This document shows, piece after piece, positions 44,141 to 57,000 of a DNA stretch of 64,000 nucleotides (position 1 is the first letter of the stretch; every line of letters starts with the position of its first letter). A program made the translations under genes and the position numbers. Source of the DNA: Eustoma russellianum (lineage: Eukaryota > Streptophyta > Magnoliopsida > Gentianales > Gentianaceae); NCBI GenBank assembly GCA_036186865.1, contig AP025054.1, positions 1,211,832 to 1,275,831 on the forward strand, given 5' to 3'. The notes under the pieces were generated by a model. That model was not told where the DNA came from and searched no databases. It worked only from the letters and a program-made list of their open reading frames with translations.

Positions 44141-47100
44141 TCATGGATGTATCATGTTAAACTGAAACCTAGAGAGCTGTTGAGGTATAGTGGATATCAC
44201 AGGCCCATATCGCTGCCAAATCAATAAAAACATGACTTCAGAAAAACAAATACAACTTTAAGTAAATAAATAAGTAAACCAAATCCAACAGACTACGACA
44301 AAGAGTTATATCAGCAGCTTCTTCACATAATTATACGGATCAAATCCAAAGTAACTCAAATAAACAGAGAGTACCATGATGCACATTTAAGAACAGAATC
44401 CATGGTTTTTGTCAATAATCACATAGAGTTCTAAATTACTAAACTGACTTGCAAATAACGCACTACTTCAGATAAGAATAACTTGCATCTCTTCCAGCAT
44501 ACCTGCACATTATCGTACAGTTCAAATAATGGAACTGCAAGAAGCTTCAAATTCTTGGGAACAGCAAAATACTCTCTCTCTGAAAGGTGTACCAGGAAGA
44601 GCTTCTTGCACTCCTGTAGAAGCAGAGGTAAGTGGAAACAGCACAACGAGTCTGATAACTAACTCTGGCATGACATGGAGAAAGCAAAATAAAGCTCATC
44701 ATGTATCTTCACCTTTGCTTTTGTAATGTGTGGAGGACAGTAGGGGTACATTATAGTCTCAAAATTTGGCCTCCACCATATAGCAACACACTCGCCAATC
44801 TGGAATGTAATGCAGCAAAATTATAAGTCCAAAGAAAGAGGCGGAAGAAAATACCACCACCATGCTGTCCTCTTGGACTCGGGCTCAGCAAGAGGGCTTC
44901 ATGCCATCATTTGTACACAGAGAGGCTCAGGATGTCAGATTCACATTTACAACTTTGAGGTGAAAAAGAATTAACTGGTCATAGTTGGCAACATCTTGTT
45001 TATTTCATGTTTCCTTGAAAATCAACATTCTAGTCTCATGAATACGTCAGGAATATTGATCCTGGAGACTTCACTAAGTAAACCATTTCAGCAAACAAAT
45101 AATCATAACAAATCACCTGCCAGTCTGGCTGAAGAGCTGGTGAAGTAGCAGCAAGTTTGCTAGAGAGTTTCCGCTTCAGCCCTTCAATTTCTGCAAGAGC
45201 AAGGGAACACAAAATACATTAAACGGAAGGACTAAAAGATGTCAAACTCCGCATCAATTCAGCTAGAGAGAATCTGACATCAAAATCCATATCAAGATCA
45301 ATAGTCTTCTTCAATGTGCAGCTCATATAAAAAAGAAACAATATTGAGCATGTCATATTCAAGAGTGATTGTAATGAGCTTGAAAAAAATTCCAAAATAC
45401 CAAAAGCAACCACTCAAAAAGGATAGGCTGAAATATGCTACCATTCTCTCCTGGCTTAAGCCGCCCACCAGGAAGTTTGCAGAAAGTGTTTCCGATTTGC
45501 AGAAGAAGAATGTGGGGATGATTATGCTCCTGAACCTATTTGAAAAAACCATTGACAATTTTAAACATATAAATATAGCAGTTTTCAAGTAAAGAGATCT
45601 ATAACATATTATGGTAATAGTAAAAAGTTCTCATTGAACTTATTATCAGGGAAAACACATATTGTCAAAGCCACAAGTTAATGACCATCAAACGTAGAGA
45701 CATGAAGCAGCTGTCAACGCACTAAGCTCATATAACAACTCTAGAGTGCATGTAACCATTCATGAAGCAAAGCCATTTTAACAGTAATAAGCTACCAGCA
45801 CACTTGAAATTTATAGATTTTCTCAGAGTTTAAAACTATAGACATGCTCTTGCACAGATATAGTATGGTTATAGAAAGATAAGAGACCCACACCTCTTGA
45901 TAACAGAGAGTACTTATACTTTCCCAGACAGTACATGAAAGGGACAAAACTTATTTACGATACTGAGAACAAATTGTCACTTTTCATAATTAGATTATGC
46001 CGACAAGCTAATGCTACTGCTACTAACATCATGATGATGATGATGATGAAAGAAGCTAACAACGCTCTGTTAGATAGGCCCACATATGATGCTTTCTATT
46101 CAAATTTCTGGAGAAAGACAGCCTCACTCTTATACATCTTCATTCATATATGCAGATCTTTTCTCACAAATATAAGGGGAACAAAAGCACATAAAGTGTA
46201 CCCTGCTTCTAGAGAAAAAGAGAAAAAGGGTGAGCTATCTAATTCTGGCAAAACAGCAACTTCAAGTAATCACAACGGAAACCAAGCATAACAGCACAAA
46301 ACAAGCAAAAATCTAAATGCCGGTTTAACAAACTTGATCGCCTCCAATAGTTGATCACTATATTACCCCAGCCAAGACTCGTTGACAGTCCAACTACTGC
46401 AACTTGTAACCATAAGATAAGACTACAAGTTCTACTTACTATTTTATATTTGACATTTTGAAAATGAGACTAATACCGAGAAAAGGCATTTCTTGAAAGC
46501 GCTTATCTCGAACAGCTAAAGAATATTAAGTTACAGATTACAGTTCCATAGGCATATAAATGTACACACATGCGCACACGCACACGCACACGCACATGTA
46601 TACATAGGATTCAATAGTACTAGGGGGGGAAAGAAGAAATTGCACAAAGTTTAGTGACAAATGCAAGTACAGGAGATGCATTTTTGTATGAACAGAAATA
46701 CCAACAAAAAGCTCTTTTTGCTCATCGTCCCTTAAACCCTAACATAGTGAGCATGCGAGAAAGTAAATAATAAAACTGGGCAAGATAAACACCCAAAATT
46801 ACTTCTTACCAACAAGATGCCTTCAACGCTAGTCCTCATACCCTCCTTCATGTAACTGAAAAGCAAAAAAATGGAAATGTCATGCAACTTATATTGATGT
46901 GGAAATAAAACCCATCTAAATATCCAAATAAAGTATAAGCCTTGTATACTTCTATTCCAAAAACTAGATCCGATAAATACAACAACAACAATCATACACG
47001 GTATATCCCAACGTCTGGAAATACACTGAGCCTTGTATACTTCTGTCCGATAAATACATTTCTAATAAACTAATGTTCAGAGAAAAAGGAAATCAAAATC

Positions 47101-47278
47101 AAGTAAACCATAGAAGGAGGAAAGAAAGAAAAGAAGGTCAGGTATTCCCGTACTTGACTTTCATGCGGGCAAGGCGATCGGCGACAGAAGTGTCTTTCTC
47201 CATCTTGGGCTCCTTCGTGCCGAAGGTGTAGCTGGAGAGCGGGTAAGTATTCACCACCGGCGACGACGAAGTCACCAT
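44141..47278 (-). CDS. CFIS1: Pre-mRNA cleavage factor Im 25-kDa subunit (CFIS1-like, NUDT21 family), 7 exons, 202 aa
   Basis: It binds UGUA in pre-mRNA 3' ends and guides poly(A) site choice in the nucleus. Exons in transcript order: 47278-47154, 46855-46810, 45535-45442, 45190-45117, 44799-44713, 44613-44503 and 44212-44141; all junctions are GT..AG and in phase. The protein begins MVTSSSPVVNTYPLSSYTFG, then TKEPKMEKDTSVADRLARMK. The Nudix-like core reads PHILLLQIGNTFCKLPGGRL, then KPGENEIEGLKRKL. The catalytic REXXEE of true Nudix hydrolases is absent, as expected for CFIm25, which binds RNA rather than hydrolysing. GECVAIWWRPNFETIMYPYC and HLSEREYFAVPKNLKLLAVP follow; the end is RYGPVISTIPQQLSRFQFNM plus IHP. 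Length fits the family. It looks intact. Confidence 0.95.
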
Positions 47279-49050
47279 CTTTCCGACTTCCAGTTGTCTC
47301 GCAAATTTCGCCGGCAATTAGGTTGGAGTTTAGAAATAATCGTCCACTTGTGCTTGGGCTTTTAAATGGGATATGTTCTTCAGGTAGAACTAGAAGGGCC
47401 CAGAATCAACTTGGTAGTGATAACTCTGAAGGTGGTTGATCATTAGAATTTCTCTTAAACACGTTACCTAATTTTTAGCTAGTTAAATATTTATTTAATA
47501 TAATTATAAAAAGCCTCAGTTAAATTCAACAAGAGCCTTATTGGTCTAGTCCTAGTGTTTGTCGAATTTTCATTAATATATTGCTTTGTAAACTAATAAA
47601 AAAAAAGAAAATTTGTTGGTAAATTTGATGATGATTGATTAAATTTTATAAGTTACTTATCAACCAAAATAAAACTTAATAATGGTTTCAAATCCATGCT
47701 TTTTATATTCATCAATGTCAAGTGTCCATTAATCGTTATATGGATAGTTAATAACACTCCAATAACCGTAAAATTTATCAAATGTGTTATTACACTTTCA
47801 ATATATTTTTATTAGTCTATTTCATAAGTATTTCTACTCCCATCTCTTTCTTGAACTTCATGAATTCTGAAGAAGAGAAACACCCGAGTAACCTTGAATG
47901 AATAAAGGATGTTTTAGATACATTAAGTTTTCGCATCTGTGCAGGCTCCTACGTGAGTTCGAATGAATGAACAAGGAAAAATGACACAAATTATTATCCC
48001 ATATTTTGACATAACACGTATACCATACTATCCATATACAAACTCCATGACTCTCTCTATATGTGTGTGTATTCGCATCCATAAAGCTAATATTGCAGGA
48101 GTACTTTGACTCGAGAACTTTGGCCAAAAAAGGGGTTTGGGGAGCTTATAATACTCCACCTTGCTAGGCTAACAAGTAGTAATTGAATGACATTGAATTA
48201 GTCAACCAAGAGAGTTTCACAAATCGATATTTTAGCCAACAAACTATTTATTAGCTTAAAAGGTCGCTTAGAAATCTTAATTAATGTATTTTATTTAGAA
48301 GTAGTCATCATAAATGTATGACTAAGTAATCCTAGGACTGCTCCGTACTTAGAGTTCCAGACATCTTTTGTCTGTTTGGAGGTCTTGTCAATCTATGAAT
48401 ACTTGACAATTTCGAAACTCCATTGACCAACACTCAATTTCATTATTGAAATTTTGAAGTAATGACGTTATTTAGTTTACTGTCATTACCTCATACTCAA
48501 GTCACTGTAACCAGTCTGTTGACAGAATTCAATGTAATGTGAAGGATATGATTGCTATAAATTTGTATACATGTATCTTTTACTATTTTCACACTAATCC
48601 TAAAGATAATTTTTACTGTTGTTTAGATTTACTGTGTATTGTTTTAAAACACACATATGTATGAACTTTAAAGCGTAATCATATAAAGTGAAAATATACT
48701 GGGTATTATTTTAAAACACACATATGTATGAACTTTAAAATGTAATCATATAAAGTGAAAAAACACATGAGAATACACATGTATATATAGACATACATAT
48801 AGAGAGACTTTAAAGCGTAATCATAAAAGCGCCCCATAAAAACGAATGGTAAGATAAAGCTTGGATCAATGTAGAGCAATACAAAAAGAGCAATACAAAA
48901 TTTGTGACAAGGACAACTGAATTCTCTTGTGACCCTGAGACAGGACCACCGTCTGCTGCAGTTTGCTACTTACCAAATATAAGAGCAACAAGAAACAGAC
49001 CAGAAAGCTAACTTAATTATGCTACCTCCATATCCATAATCCTCTTCGTC
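47279..49050. other. Intergenic region upstream of the CFIm25 gene
   Basis: The part nearest 47279 is the promoter of the minus-strand CFIm25 gene. A 67-bp tandem repeat sits at about 48631-48765 (ACTG(T/G)GTATT..TTTTAAAACACACATATGTA, TGAACTTTAAA(G/A)(C/T)GTAATC), with a partial third copy near 48808-48830. No gene was identified. Confidence 0.5.
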
Positions 49051-49413
49051 TTCTCATCTTGTCGTTGGCAAAAGGTTGAACCACAACCTAAAGGGCCCCA
49101 ACTGTCCCAGTCCCAAGGAGCTGCGTGGAGGATATAAATCAGGAGTCCATGGGCTTCCAGGATTGGGTGAAATCTTACGCAGTTACTCACTCCTAGATTG
49201 GGTAAGATCTTACACAGTTACCCACTCTTAGATTCGGTGAGATCTTACACAGTTAACCACACAAGTTGCCCCTACAAACCAGGCCTTTGGTCTGGCATCA
49301 GAAGAACGCCCACAATGTACGTGTTCCTGGATTCGAACTCATGACCTCTTGTTGGCAATACTCAACCCGAGTATCAACTGGACTATGCCATGGGGCTCTT
49401 CCTATTCTCATCT
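49051..49413 (-). mobile_element. tRNA-derived SINE with 9-bp target duplication and an internal triplication
   Basis: The body is 49060-49404, flanked by TTCTCATCT (49051-49059 and 49405-49413). In reverse, box A-like TGGCATAGTCCAGTTGATA and box B-like GGTCATGAGTTCGAATCC form the tRNA head; the tail has ACTCCTGATTTATATCCTCC and GGTTCAACCTTTTGCCAAC. A block of about 33 bp (TTAGATTGGGTAAGATCTTA-like with CACAGTTACCCACTC) is present three times in this copy but once in the related SINE at 58664. Confidence 0.88.
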
Positions 49414-49886
49414 CAGACTACACACAACACCAAATTAAACACACACACACCCCCCAAGTCCAGAACAACACCATTAATCCCAGAACAACACCATTAATCA
49501 TATCCAATGGGGGAATCTTGAGTGTTATTTGGAAATTGCAATACATACAGTTTTTCCAAGAAATATCAGGATCTGGAAGGCGCAGAAACCATTTATGAAT
49601 GAGAGGATTCTGATGATAATTTAGAATTCACGAACAAATGAGTACACAGATACAGAGAAAACAAAATGAAAAGCTACACATGCTATCATGTCAAACTTAT
49701 TAAATGTAATTTGCACTGAAAACCCGAAATTGTTTGTATAACGTAAAGTTTATGTCAATGCTGGAGCCTGGAGGTGTCAAAACAAACCAAAAAAAAGAGT
49801 AACAATGATCTGGGGACAAAGCACCAATAAAACGATTCTACTTGTCCTGAAGCATCATGCCACAAAATCTGTAAACCACCAATCCA
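49414..49886. other. 3' flank of the RUP-like gene
   Basis: A repeated CCAGAACAACACCATTAATC pair lies at about 49460-49500. The part next to 49887 is the likely 3' UTR of the WD40 gene. No gene. Confidence 0.4.
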
Positions 49887-51059
49887 TCACCTTTTTCTTC
49901 CATTGAAGATTTGTAAAACACCATCCGAACCAGCAGCCACAAGAGTGCATTGAGCTTCTCCCATTTGCCTCCAGCACACGCTACTCACAAATCCAGGCTC
50001 CCCCCACGAACCACTCGCACTCGTATCTGCTGAACCAATTTGGAATTCCCGAACCCAAATGGGCTCGCCCCACCTCTTGTCATAGACAACTACTTGATTA
50101 TTCTCCGAGCCACAGCTCAGCAGCCCACCCTCTGTCCACACGGATAAGCCCACGAATCTCCTACTGTTGACGTGCCCTTTGTACGTCCGTACGATTCGTT
50201 GATCATCTGTGCGCCACATCTTTAAACACCCGTCAACTGCGGATGTTACGACTGTGTTTCGATCAATAAATCTTACGTAGCTCACGGCTTTTTGATGGCC
50301 CTCCAGAACCAGCACCGGAACCGACATGTTCCTCAAGTCGTAGCCGTAGATTTTCCGATCAGCACATCCAACGGCTATGATTGATTCTCCAAATGGATTG
50401 AACTCCACGCAACACACTGGACTTCTGGATACGCTAGGCTGCACTGTAGCCAAGCAACTCTCTGCATCGCAACGGGTATCCCACATTTGCATGGTTCCAT
50501 CATCCGACCCAGATGCGCCCAGAACCGGGTCCCGGTTCAAATAATCCATGCTCCATACCCGTCTTCCGCCATGTTCATCTCGCTCAAATATAGGGACTCT
50601 TTTTTCGAGATCATATTCCATTACTACCCCATCATAATCACCCGACCCTAGTACTTTTCCGCCCGACCCAGGTTTCCATTTTAGGCTACTAAGCTTCGCT
50701 GGGGTACAAATGTAAAATTCACACGCACTAGAATGGTCTAGAAAAGAAGTTGTTTGATCAGAATCGAAAAGAGATTGTTCTAATGGTAAAAGTGAATGAA
50801 TGCTATAAATTCGTATTTTTCTAGCTATTCCGCCAGTGGCGAGAAGCCGATCAGAGGGATCGAATTCTAAAACTCCGACAGTATCAGAAACAACTCCAGT
50901 ACTGCCGGAAGAAACTACAGTGGAGAGATTGAAATCCCATTCGAACTGGGCTTTTTCTTCTTCAGATTTATCTTCTTTTCCTTCTTCTGGTTGTGTTGAT
51001 TCTGGGATATTTGAGTCTGGTGGGTTTTGGAGGTGGAAGTGTGAAGAGAAGTTTTTCAT
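49887..51059 (-). CDS. RUP2: RUP1/RUP2-like WD40 protein (repressor of UV-B photomorphogenesis), single exon, 390 aa
   Basis: RUP proteins bind the UV-B receptor UVR8 and drive it back to its inactive dimer, damping UV-B signalling; RUP2 is also known as EFO2. The frame is intronless, as RUP genes usually are. After a variable acidic N-terminus (residues 1-38) comes FEWDFNLSTVVSSGSTGVVS (about 39-58), then VGVLEFDPSDRLLATGGIAR. WD-repeat signatures include GSDDGTMQMWDTR (about 184-196), RKIYGYDLR, VDGCLKMWRT (near 275-284) and NNQVVVYDKRWGEPIW. The end is VAAGSDGVLQIFNGRKR. Length matches the family (about 370-390 aa). RUP1 versus RUP2 cannot be told apart from the sequence alone. The start codon is the first in frame, with a TATATATA-like box about 90 bp upstream. 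Confidence 0.93.
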   Translation of the reverse strand: MKNFSSHFHLQNPPDSNIPESTQPEEGKEDKSEEEKAQFEWDFNLSTVVSSGSTGVVSDTVGVLEFDPSDRLLATGGIARKIRIYSIHSLLPLEQSLFDSDQTTSFLDHSSACEFYICTPAKLSSLKWKPGSGGKVLGSGDYDGVVMEYDLEKRVPIFERDEHGGRRVWSMDYLNRDPVLGASGSDDGTMQMWDTRCDAESCLATVQPSVSRSPVCCVEFNPFGESIIAVGCADRKIYGYDLRNMSVPVLVLEGHQKAVSYVRFIDRNTVVTSAVDGCLKMWRTDDQRIVRTYKGHVNSRRFVGLSVWTEGGLLSCGSENNQVVVYDKRWGEPIWVREFQIGSADTSASGSWGEPGFVSSVCWRQMGEAQCTLVAAGSDGVLQIFNGRKR

Positions 51060-52716
51060 TTCCCATTTAAATGTTGAAAGGATTTGTTATTTGTAGTATG
51101 AGGGCATATATCCATTTGGAATAGAGGTGGAGGATGGAGCCATAGTGGAACTATATATTTGGAGTTTCTTGAGGTTTTTAACCAATCAAAAAAGCCTCTG
51201 ACCTCACAAAGAATCTGCAAGAAAGTAATATTCTGAATCCGGATCTCAGTGTGTCCAGACTTGATGAATTTGATACAGTAGTAAACCAAGGGGGGTTTGG
51301 TTTGGGTTTCCAAAGTGTATGAGTTTGGAGGAATCAAAACTTATAAAATTTGTTTGTTTGAAGAAACAAGGGGTATGGATTTCGGTTTGATATCCAAGTG
51401 TTTGGTAATGGATATCGTTTTTTTGATATACTAGACTCTTGTCTATCAATATAGGGAATGGGAGTATGGCCGGTCAATGTTGCCGGTCCGCCGTCAGTCG
51501 GCTGGTCAAGTTTTTCCGGCCGCCCACATTCGATACCTATTTCAATTCTGATATGTTCGAAACACCGTTAATGTCTATCATACTTATTCCCACTTTAATA
51601 TCAAACAACTATCACTTTTATGCCTAAACTCATATATTCCAAACTCATAACTTATCATATTCATTCCGATTCTAATTTCGATTCTGATACTTAAATGCGA
51701 ACCAAACGACATCTAACTTCGTGTATTAGACTTTTAGATTAAAAGATCTTATTTATTATACACAATATCTCAAGCTCAAATTTGTTCTAGTTTAAGATGC
51801 AGACGAAAAGATTTTAACACTCATAGTCATTAAGAGACAAATCCTTATAATACAATTTACCACTCAATCACTCTCGAAAAAAGAATAATTCCTATAATGC
51901 AATCTACCACCAAATCAATAGGAAAAAAAATTCTTGATTACGGTTGTTATGACTCATGAGACAATAAAAAAATATATAACTAAATAAAAGGAAAAGGTCG
52001 ACGAGACCCTCTCTTTTTTGCCACCAGCCTATTCCATTTTTAACGACTCTGCCATTTTGCATTTATTCTTTGTTTCTATATCTTCATTTGTTCCTTGCAA
52101 ATGTCAAGTTTTATTGCTAACAATACTACTATAAATTATCATCGAAGTACATCTATTAATATATGAAAAATAAAAAATATATATATAGAATCATGAAGAG
52201 AAATGATTGATCACACATAGGAAAAAGTTGGTGCTATCCCTTTTTCTTTCTTTTTATCTTTACCCCCTTGTTTAAGAATGATTTTTATTCTCAAAGGTTC
52301 TTCACTAAAAATTCTGGTAATTGTTTTTTTTTAATCGATATGATGGTAACTTGGTTTGAAATATCTAAGGATAAGAAATAACATTGACTGTGGCTGTATG
52401 GCATATGAGAGCATGTAACTAGGTTATCCAAGTTACAATAAAACAATAAAAATAACAAAAGAAAAATAAACTAAATATACGATCAACATTTCCTGAATAG
52501 AAAGGACCCCTCAATTTATGAAAACCCCACCTGAAAAATAGCTAAAGCCACCTTTCGTATGCATGAAAGGAACGAACAAAATATTCCTTCTTTGCTAAAT
52601 TATTCAATTCCTAATTTATATAATAAGAAAGAGTTAAGTAGTCATCTCATGTGGAAAGAACATTGTTGAAAGTGGCGGGGACTAATTGTGTCTTTAGCTG
52701 TTTCTTTGAAATAGGC
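51060..52716. other. Promoter side of the RUP-like gene and intergenic sequence
   Basis: A TATA-like stretch (ACTATATATTTGG on the plus strand, about 51149-51161) may serve the minus-strand WD40 gene. Further on the sequence is AT-rich without coding. Confidence 0.4.
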
Positions 52717-52941
52717 GGGAAAGGAATATTTTTTTTTTTTAATGGGTTGCCCCGAGGTATCCTCCCAGCCGAAAGCCAGAAGACTAATCATCCGTCCCTG
52801 CGGTCAGCACACGAAGTGGTAGGGGACTGACCAAATGGTTTGCTCTATTCACATGAGCGGGGATCGAACCCCCAACCACATGCTTAAAGGACGAGGTGCT
52901 GAACCACCACGCCAACCATGTTGGTTGGGAAAGGAATATTT
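52717..52941 (-). mobile_element. tRNA-derived SINE with poly(A) and 15-bp target duplication
   Basis: The body is 52732-52926, flanked by GGGAAAGGAATATTT at 52717-52731 and 52927-52941. In reverse it has box A-like TGGCGTGGTGGTTCAGC and a very clean box B, GGGGTTCGATCCCC, then ends GGGGCAACCCATT plus a poly(A) tract. The short poly(A) tail and long target copy fit L1-type retroposition. It is a different family from the SINEs at 49060 and 58664. Confidence 0.92.
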
Positions 52942-53806
52942 GAGGTAAGAATAAACGATCTCAGTTGATCTGAGTATCAAATTATCAAATCGATTAGTTT
53001 TAGATTTTTCTGAACTTGAGATTAAACATGATGTTTAAATGTTATTCGATTATAAATTCGGGTTCGAGCGTCTTTGAACTCAAATCGAACTGAGCAGTAT
53101 TCGAGCTATTTAATCAAATATATATATATAGTTTTTTATTTTAAAAATTACATGTATAAGGTATAAACATACATTTTTAGCTTATTAAACTATCATTAGT
53201 TTTTTGCATAAAAATTTATCAACAATAAAATAATTATCCGTTAACATGTTTAATTTATTGTATATATCAAACAATATATTAATGTAACACCAAATCATAC
53301 ATAACTTTTATATATTTATAGGTTCGAACATGCTCATGAACTAACAAGTCGAGTATTAATATCTTCAAAATTGACTCATTATATTCAAGTCAAGCCAAAT
53401 TTAACTCAAACTTTATCAAACCAAGCTAGTCGAGCAAAAATCTGAGTCAAACTCGATCGGCTCTTAAAGTGCTTGGTTCATTTGTATCCTTCGTAAGTCC
53501 CTTATTGGGATCTGCATTAGTGGCTTTATGAATTGAAAGTGCGGTGTCTAGCAGAATGTTTTCATGCTAACCCTTTGGTATTTATTTTCTGTAAGTACTT
53601 AAAAGAACCAACTGTTTTCATCTAACACTATTTCAAAACCAAAATAGACAGTTTGCCACTAGTCTAGTCTTACTTTAGCACAAAGCTTACAAAATAGGGT
53701 TTGAATAATAATAACAACAATCATGTCCAATATATCCTAACGATATTAAAAACTATTGATAGGGTATGCGTAGAGTTTGAATAATAAAAAACAATATAAC
53801 CCGGGT
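52942..53806. other. Intergenic AT-rich region
   Basis: Nothing coding is visible. A segment near 53700-53760 (ACAACAATCATGTCCAATAT, ATATCCTAACGATATTAAAA) resembles the tail end of a common plant SINE in reverse orientation. Confidence 0.35.
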
Positions 53807-54018
53807 CGCAGCAAGTAGGGGAAAAGGGAAATTGATGGATGAGTTTAGATCTCCTCACCCCAACTTTCCTCACCCCCTTTGTGGCCACGCGACACGTGGC
53901 CTGCCACGTGTCGCACGATCACGCGTCACCACACCCCTCTTGCGGTGAGGTGATCCTATCCCTTGGTGGATAAGTATGAGAGGAGCAAGTAGGGGGGGGG
54001 GAGGGAAATTGGTGGATG
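53807..54018. mobile_element. Hairpin (MITE-like) element with a perfect G-box palindrome, flanked by direct repeats
   Basis: Short inverted ends GATCTCCTCACC (53848-53859) and the reverse of GGTGAGGTGATC (53944-53955) bracket a 26-bp perfect palindrome, GCGACACGTGGC..GCCACGTGTCGC, at 53889-53914. Outside the element, AGCAAGTAGGGG...GGGAAATTG(A/G)TGGATG occurs on both sides (about 53810 and 53986). The arrangement parallels that at 27097-27352. Confidence 0.5.
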
Positions 54019-57000
54019 CAACTTTCTAAGGAAGGAAAGGTGATGGGGGCAAGATGGGGTTAGAATTTATTGATGCCCTTAAAATACAAGTGGAGCAGGA
54101 ATAGAAGAAAAGGTGGTTGTTTGTGTGCCTCAATTTTAATACTCCAATGGAAGTGGTCACCCATCTCCTACGTGGACTTAGCCATGCCTTTTGTCCTCTC
54201 TATTCTCATTTTCATACTTTCCTTCTCTTTTTTTAGCACTTGAGATTTCTTTGATCTCACTTCTTATGACAAAAGTGCATGACAATTCAAACTTCATTAT
54301 TATAGGTTGAATCTCAATCATTAAAGGTCTCTGGTAACTCCGGTTCTACAGGGTGTATAAAAATGTAAATTAAGTTTTCGAATTTTATTAGTAGAAGTTT
54401 GTCATAGCACAAGAACAGCACAAGGAGCCCATTAGTACTAAAGGAAAAACCGACGGGCTGGCCTATCAGCCTATCAGATCATTCCACGGACCAATAGTGC
54501 TCTTACAATATACAGCTAGCCTGAAGTAGATTCAAACGTTCTTACGTTCGCCAAGATTCGAACCCTGACTTTTCTTTCGAATATGTCCTCGACATCAAAA
54601 CTATACAGAAACTGTTTCACGATGACTCATAATGAAAATTACGTCAACCTGAATTGATCAACTTCAACTCCAAAAATGAAGAATGCAAATCAGAATGACC
54701 AATCACATGACATGTATGTGATTGCAAGGGAAAAAATCATATATCTTCTTAATCGAGCAGACTGGATAATTCAGACATGATGAAATCTTCTTTATGTTTT
54801 GTGCCTTTAAGTTTTCTCTTTAATGTGTAATTAGATAGCTTTATGTTGTGTTATCTATGGAGACATAAAATGTCCTACACATAAGAAAGAATAACACATT
54901 GTAAAACTATCATTCAATTAATCATACCTAGTATATTCTAACAACATTAAAAGGTATCGTTAGGATATAGGGAAGGTGAGTGACAGACAAACAATACATC
55001 TATCTCAAGGGATAGAGAGTTTGATTCCAGTGAGACCTATGGCTCTATGTACCTGCATAAATGATACAATAATAAGAATATGATGTGTTAGTAAGTTAGT
55101 GAGGGAATTAAAAAAATACAAAATAGGAATCTGCTGATATTAAAATACTCATAATCGTGTATATGCGTGTATACACAAAAATGAAGATAAGATCTCACCC
55201 CCAGTTTAGACAACTTTTCTATCAATAAATTGTGCAAGTTTATATGATTTAATGGTTGGAAAAGTGACTGGCTTATTTAATTGATTGAGTGAAATAAATT
55301 TTTTTAAAAAAGTCTCCTTTTTAATAGCAACCAACTTTCAGCAACTGGTGGTTGAGGCTTGCAGATACTATCTGTATTGCAGTAGGGCATGGCAAGTGTG
55401 CAAAAATTAGCATTACGTGTTGAAAAGTGAGTTTCATTTCATCCTCTAAATATTAGCAAAATGTGTTGAAAAATGAGTTTCATTTTATTCTCTAAATCTT
55501 AGTGCAGAAGGTATTTATTCTACCGATATATGTCGAATCCAATTAATACATTAGAATATCGTGACTTGAACTTGAATCAATGTTTTCTATCTTTCTAAAA
55601 TCATAAATCAATGTATCACAGAATATACTAAAATAATATTGTTTGCATATTTTTTTCGGCAACACCAGGGTTGGAGATGCTACAAGTGGTAAAGATGCGG
55701 CAATTAGCCAACTTGTGGACCGCTGGGCGACAACGATTATCTCCATCACCCGAAACGGGACCTGTTTATTGTACATTGAGTCTCACTGTTCCTTACATAG
55801 TTTTACGTCTTCGGTTCGTCCATCTTTTATTAAATATCACAACTTCTTATTATCACGTATCATACAAATCCAACTCTATCAACCTACCATAATTCAAAAA
55901 CCGAATCACGTCATCTTTTTTCTGTCAGGAAAAGGAAGGACAATGGATAAATGTTACCGTCATCTTTATTACAAAAAAATAAAATAAGATTATATATATA
56001 TATATATTATAGCGGGTCAATGCAAGTTGTATCTAAATTTTCTTGTTAAACTCGGACCCGTCTCGTCCTACTCTGAGCTTCCTAATTCAACATTTATATC
56101 TTCCACGTATTCAAATTCACCCATTGAGAAATTTGACACACTAGTACTTGAAAAACCTAGATCTAGGTTTGAGCAAGGATGAGATACAATTACCTAATTC
56201 TTCATAGTTTTAGATAGAGTTGATAAACATGTCACTTTATGTAAGTCTAGTATTAAATATGTCATTATGTTATGAGATACATTTTGATGCTATCTGGATT
56301 TATACATAGTCAAGCCTAGGGGGGCCGTTTATCATTCCAACTCTCACTTGAGTTTGCATGTTCATGGTATATTCGAGGTCTGTTATTGAGAATGACTTTT
56401 CACATATCAATCTATATTGTCATGTGAGAACGGTTATTGAAAACTATTTATTATAAAACAATATATAAATTTATATGAGAATAAAAAAGACTCCGATAGT
56501 ATATTCTGATATGAGACCCTAACTGATTGGGGGGGGTACAATCATTTTTAAAGCAATTGCCACACCAGTGTACTCTGTGATGGCTACCTTAATAAATGAC
56601 TAACATGAAGTGCCTGAGATAAGGATGGACAATCATCCTTCACAAATAAATTTTCTTTCTTTCACTCCACTTAAATGGTTAATAAATTTTAGACCCTTGA
56701 TATCATACAAATTTCTATGATATAATAGTTTAAAAGCTGGTTAAATCATTGATGATGGATGCATATATTTTACATAAAGTAATTTTGTTTATTCTATGGT
56801 ATGATTCAATCAGTTTTTTTATCATTAGATCCTACAAACTTTACATGATATAATAGTTCAAAAGTTAAATAAACAACTCAATTAGCTGAGATTTTTTTTT
56901 TTTTGACAAGTTTGGCTATCTGAATTTAAAAAATATATTTTTGACATTTTTTCTTTTTTTAAAGAAGGTAAGAGATGTCTACCATTTTCGGTTTTTGATA

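Noticed and set aside
45298..45592. Overlapping 92-96 codon frames on both strands within the CFIm25 gene
   Set aside because: Shadows of exon 3 of the CFIm25 gene and its introns.
48001..48130. Minus-strand frame at 47858-48127 as a small gene
   Set aside because: No homology recognised, AT-rich background, no splice or promoter context.
52740..52926. Possible tRNA gene (strong box B GGGGTTCGATCCCC)
   Set aside because: It has poly(A), a SINE body and a 15-bp target duplication; it is a tRNA-derived SINE, not a tRNA gene.
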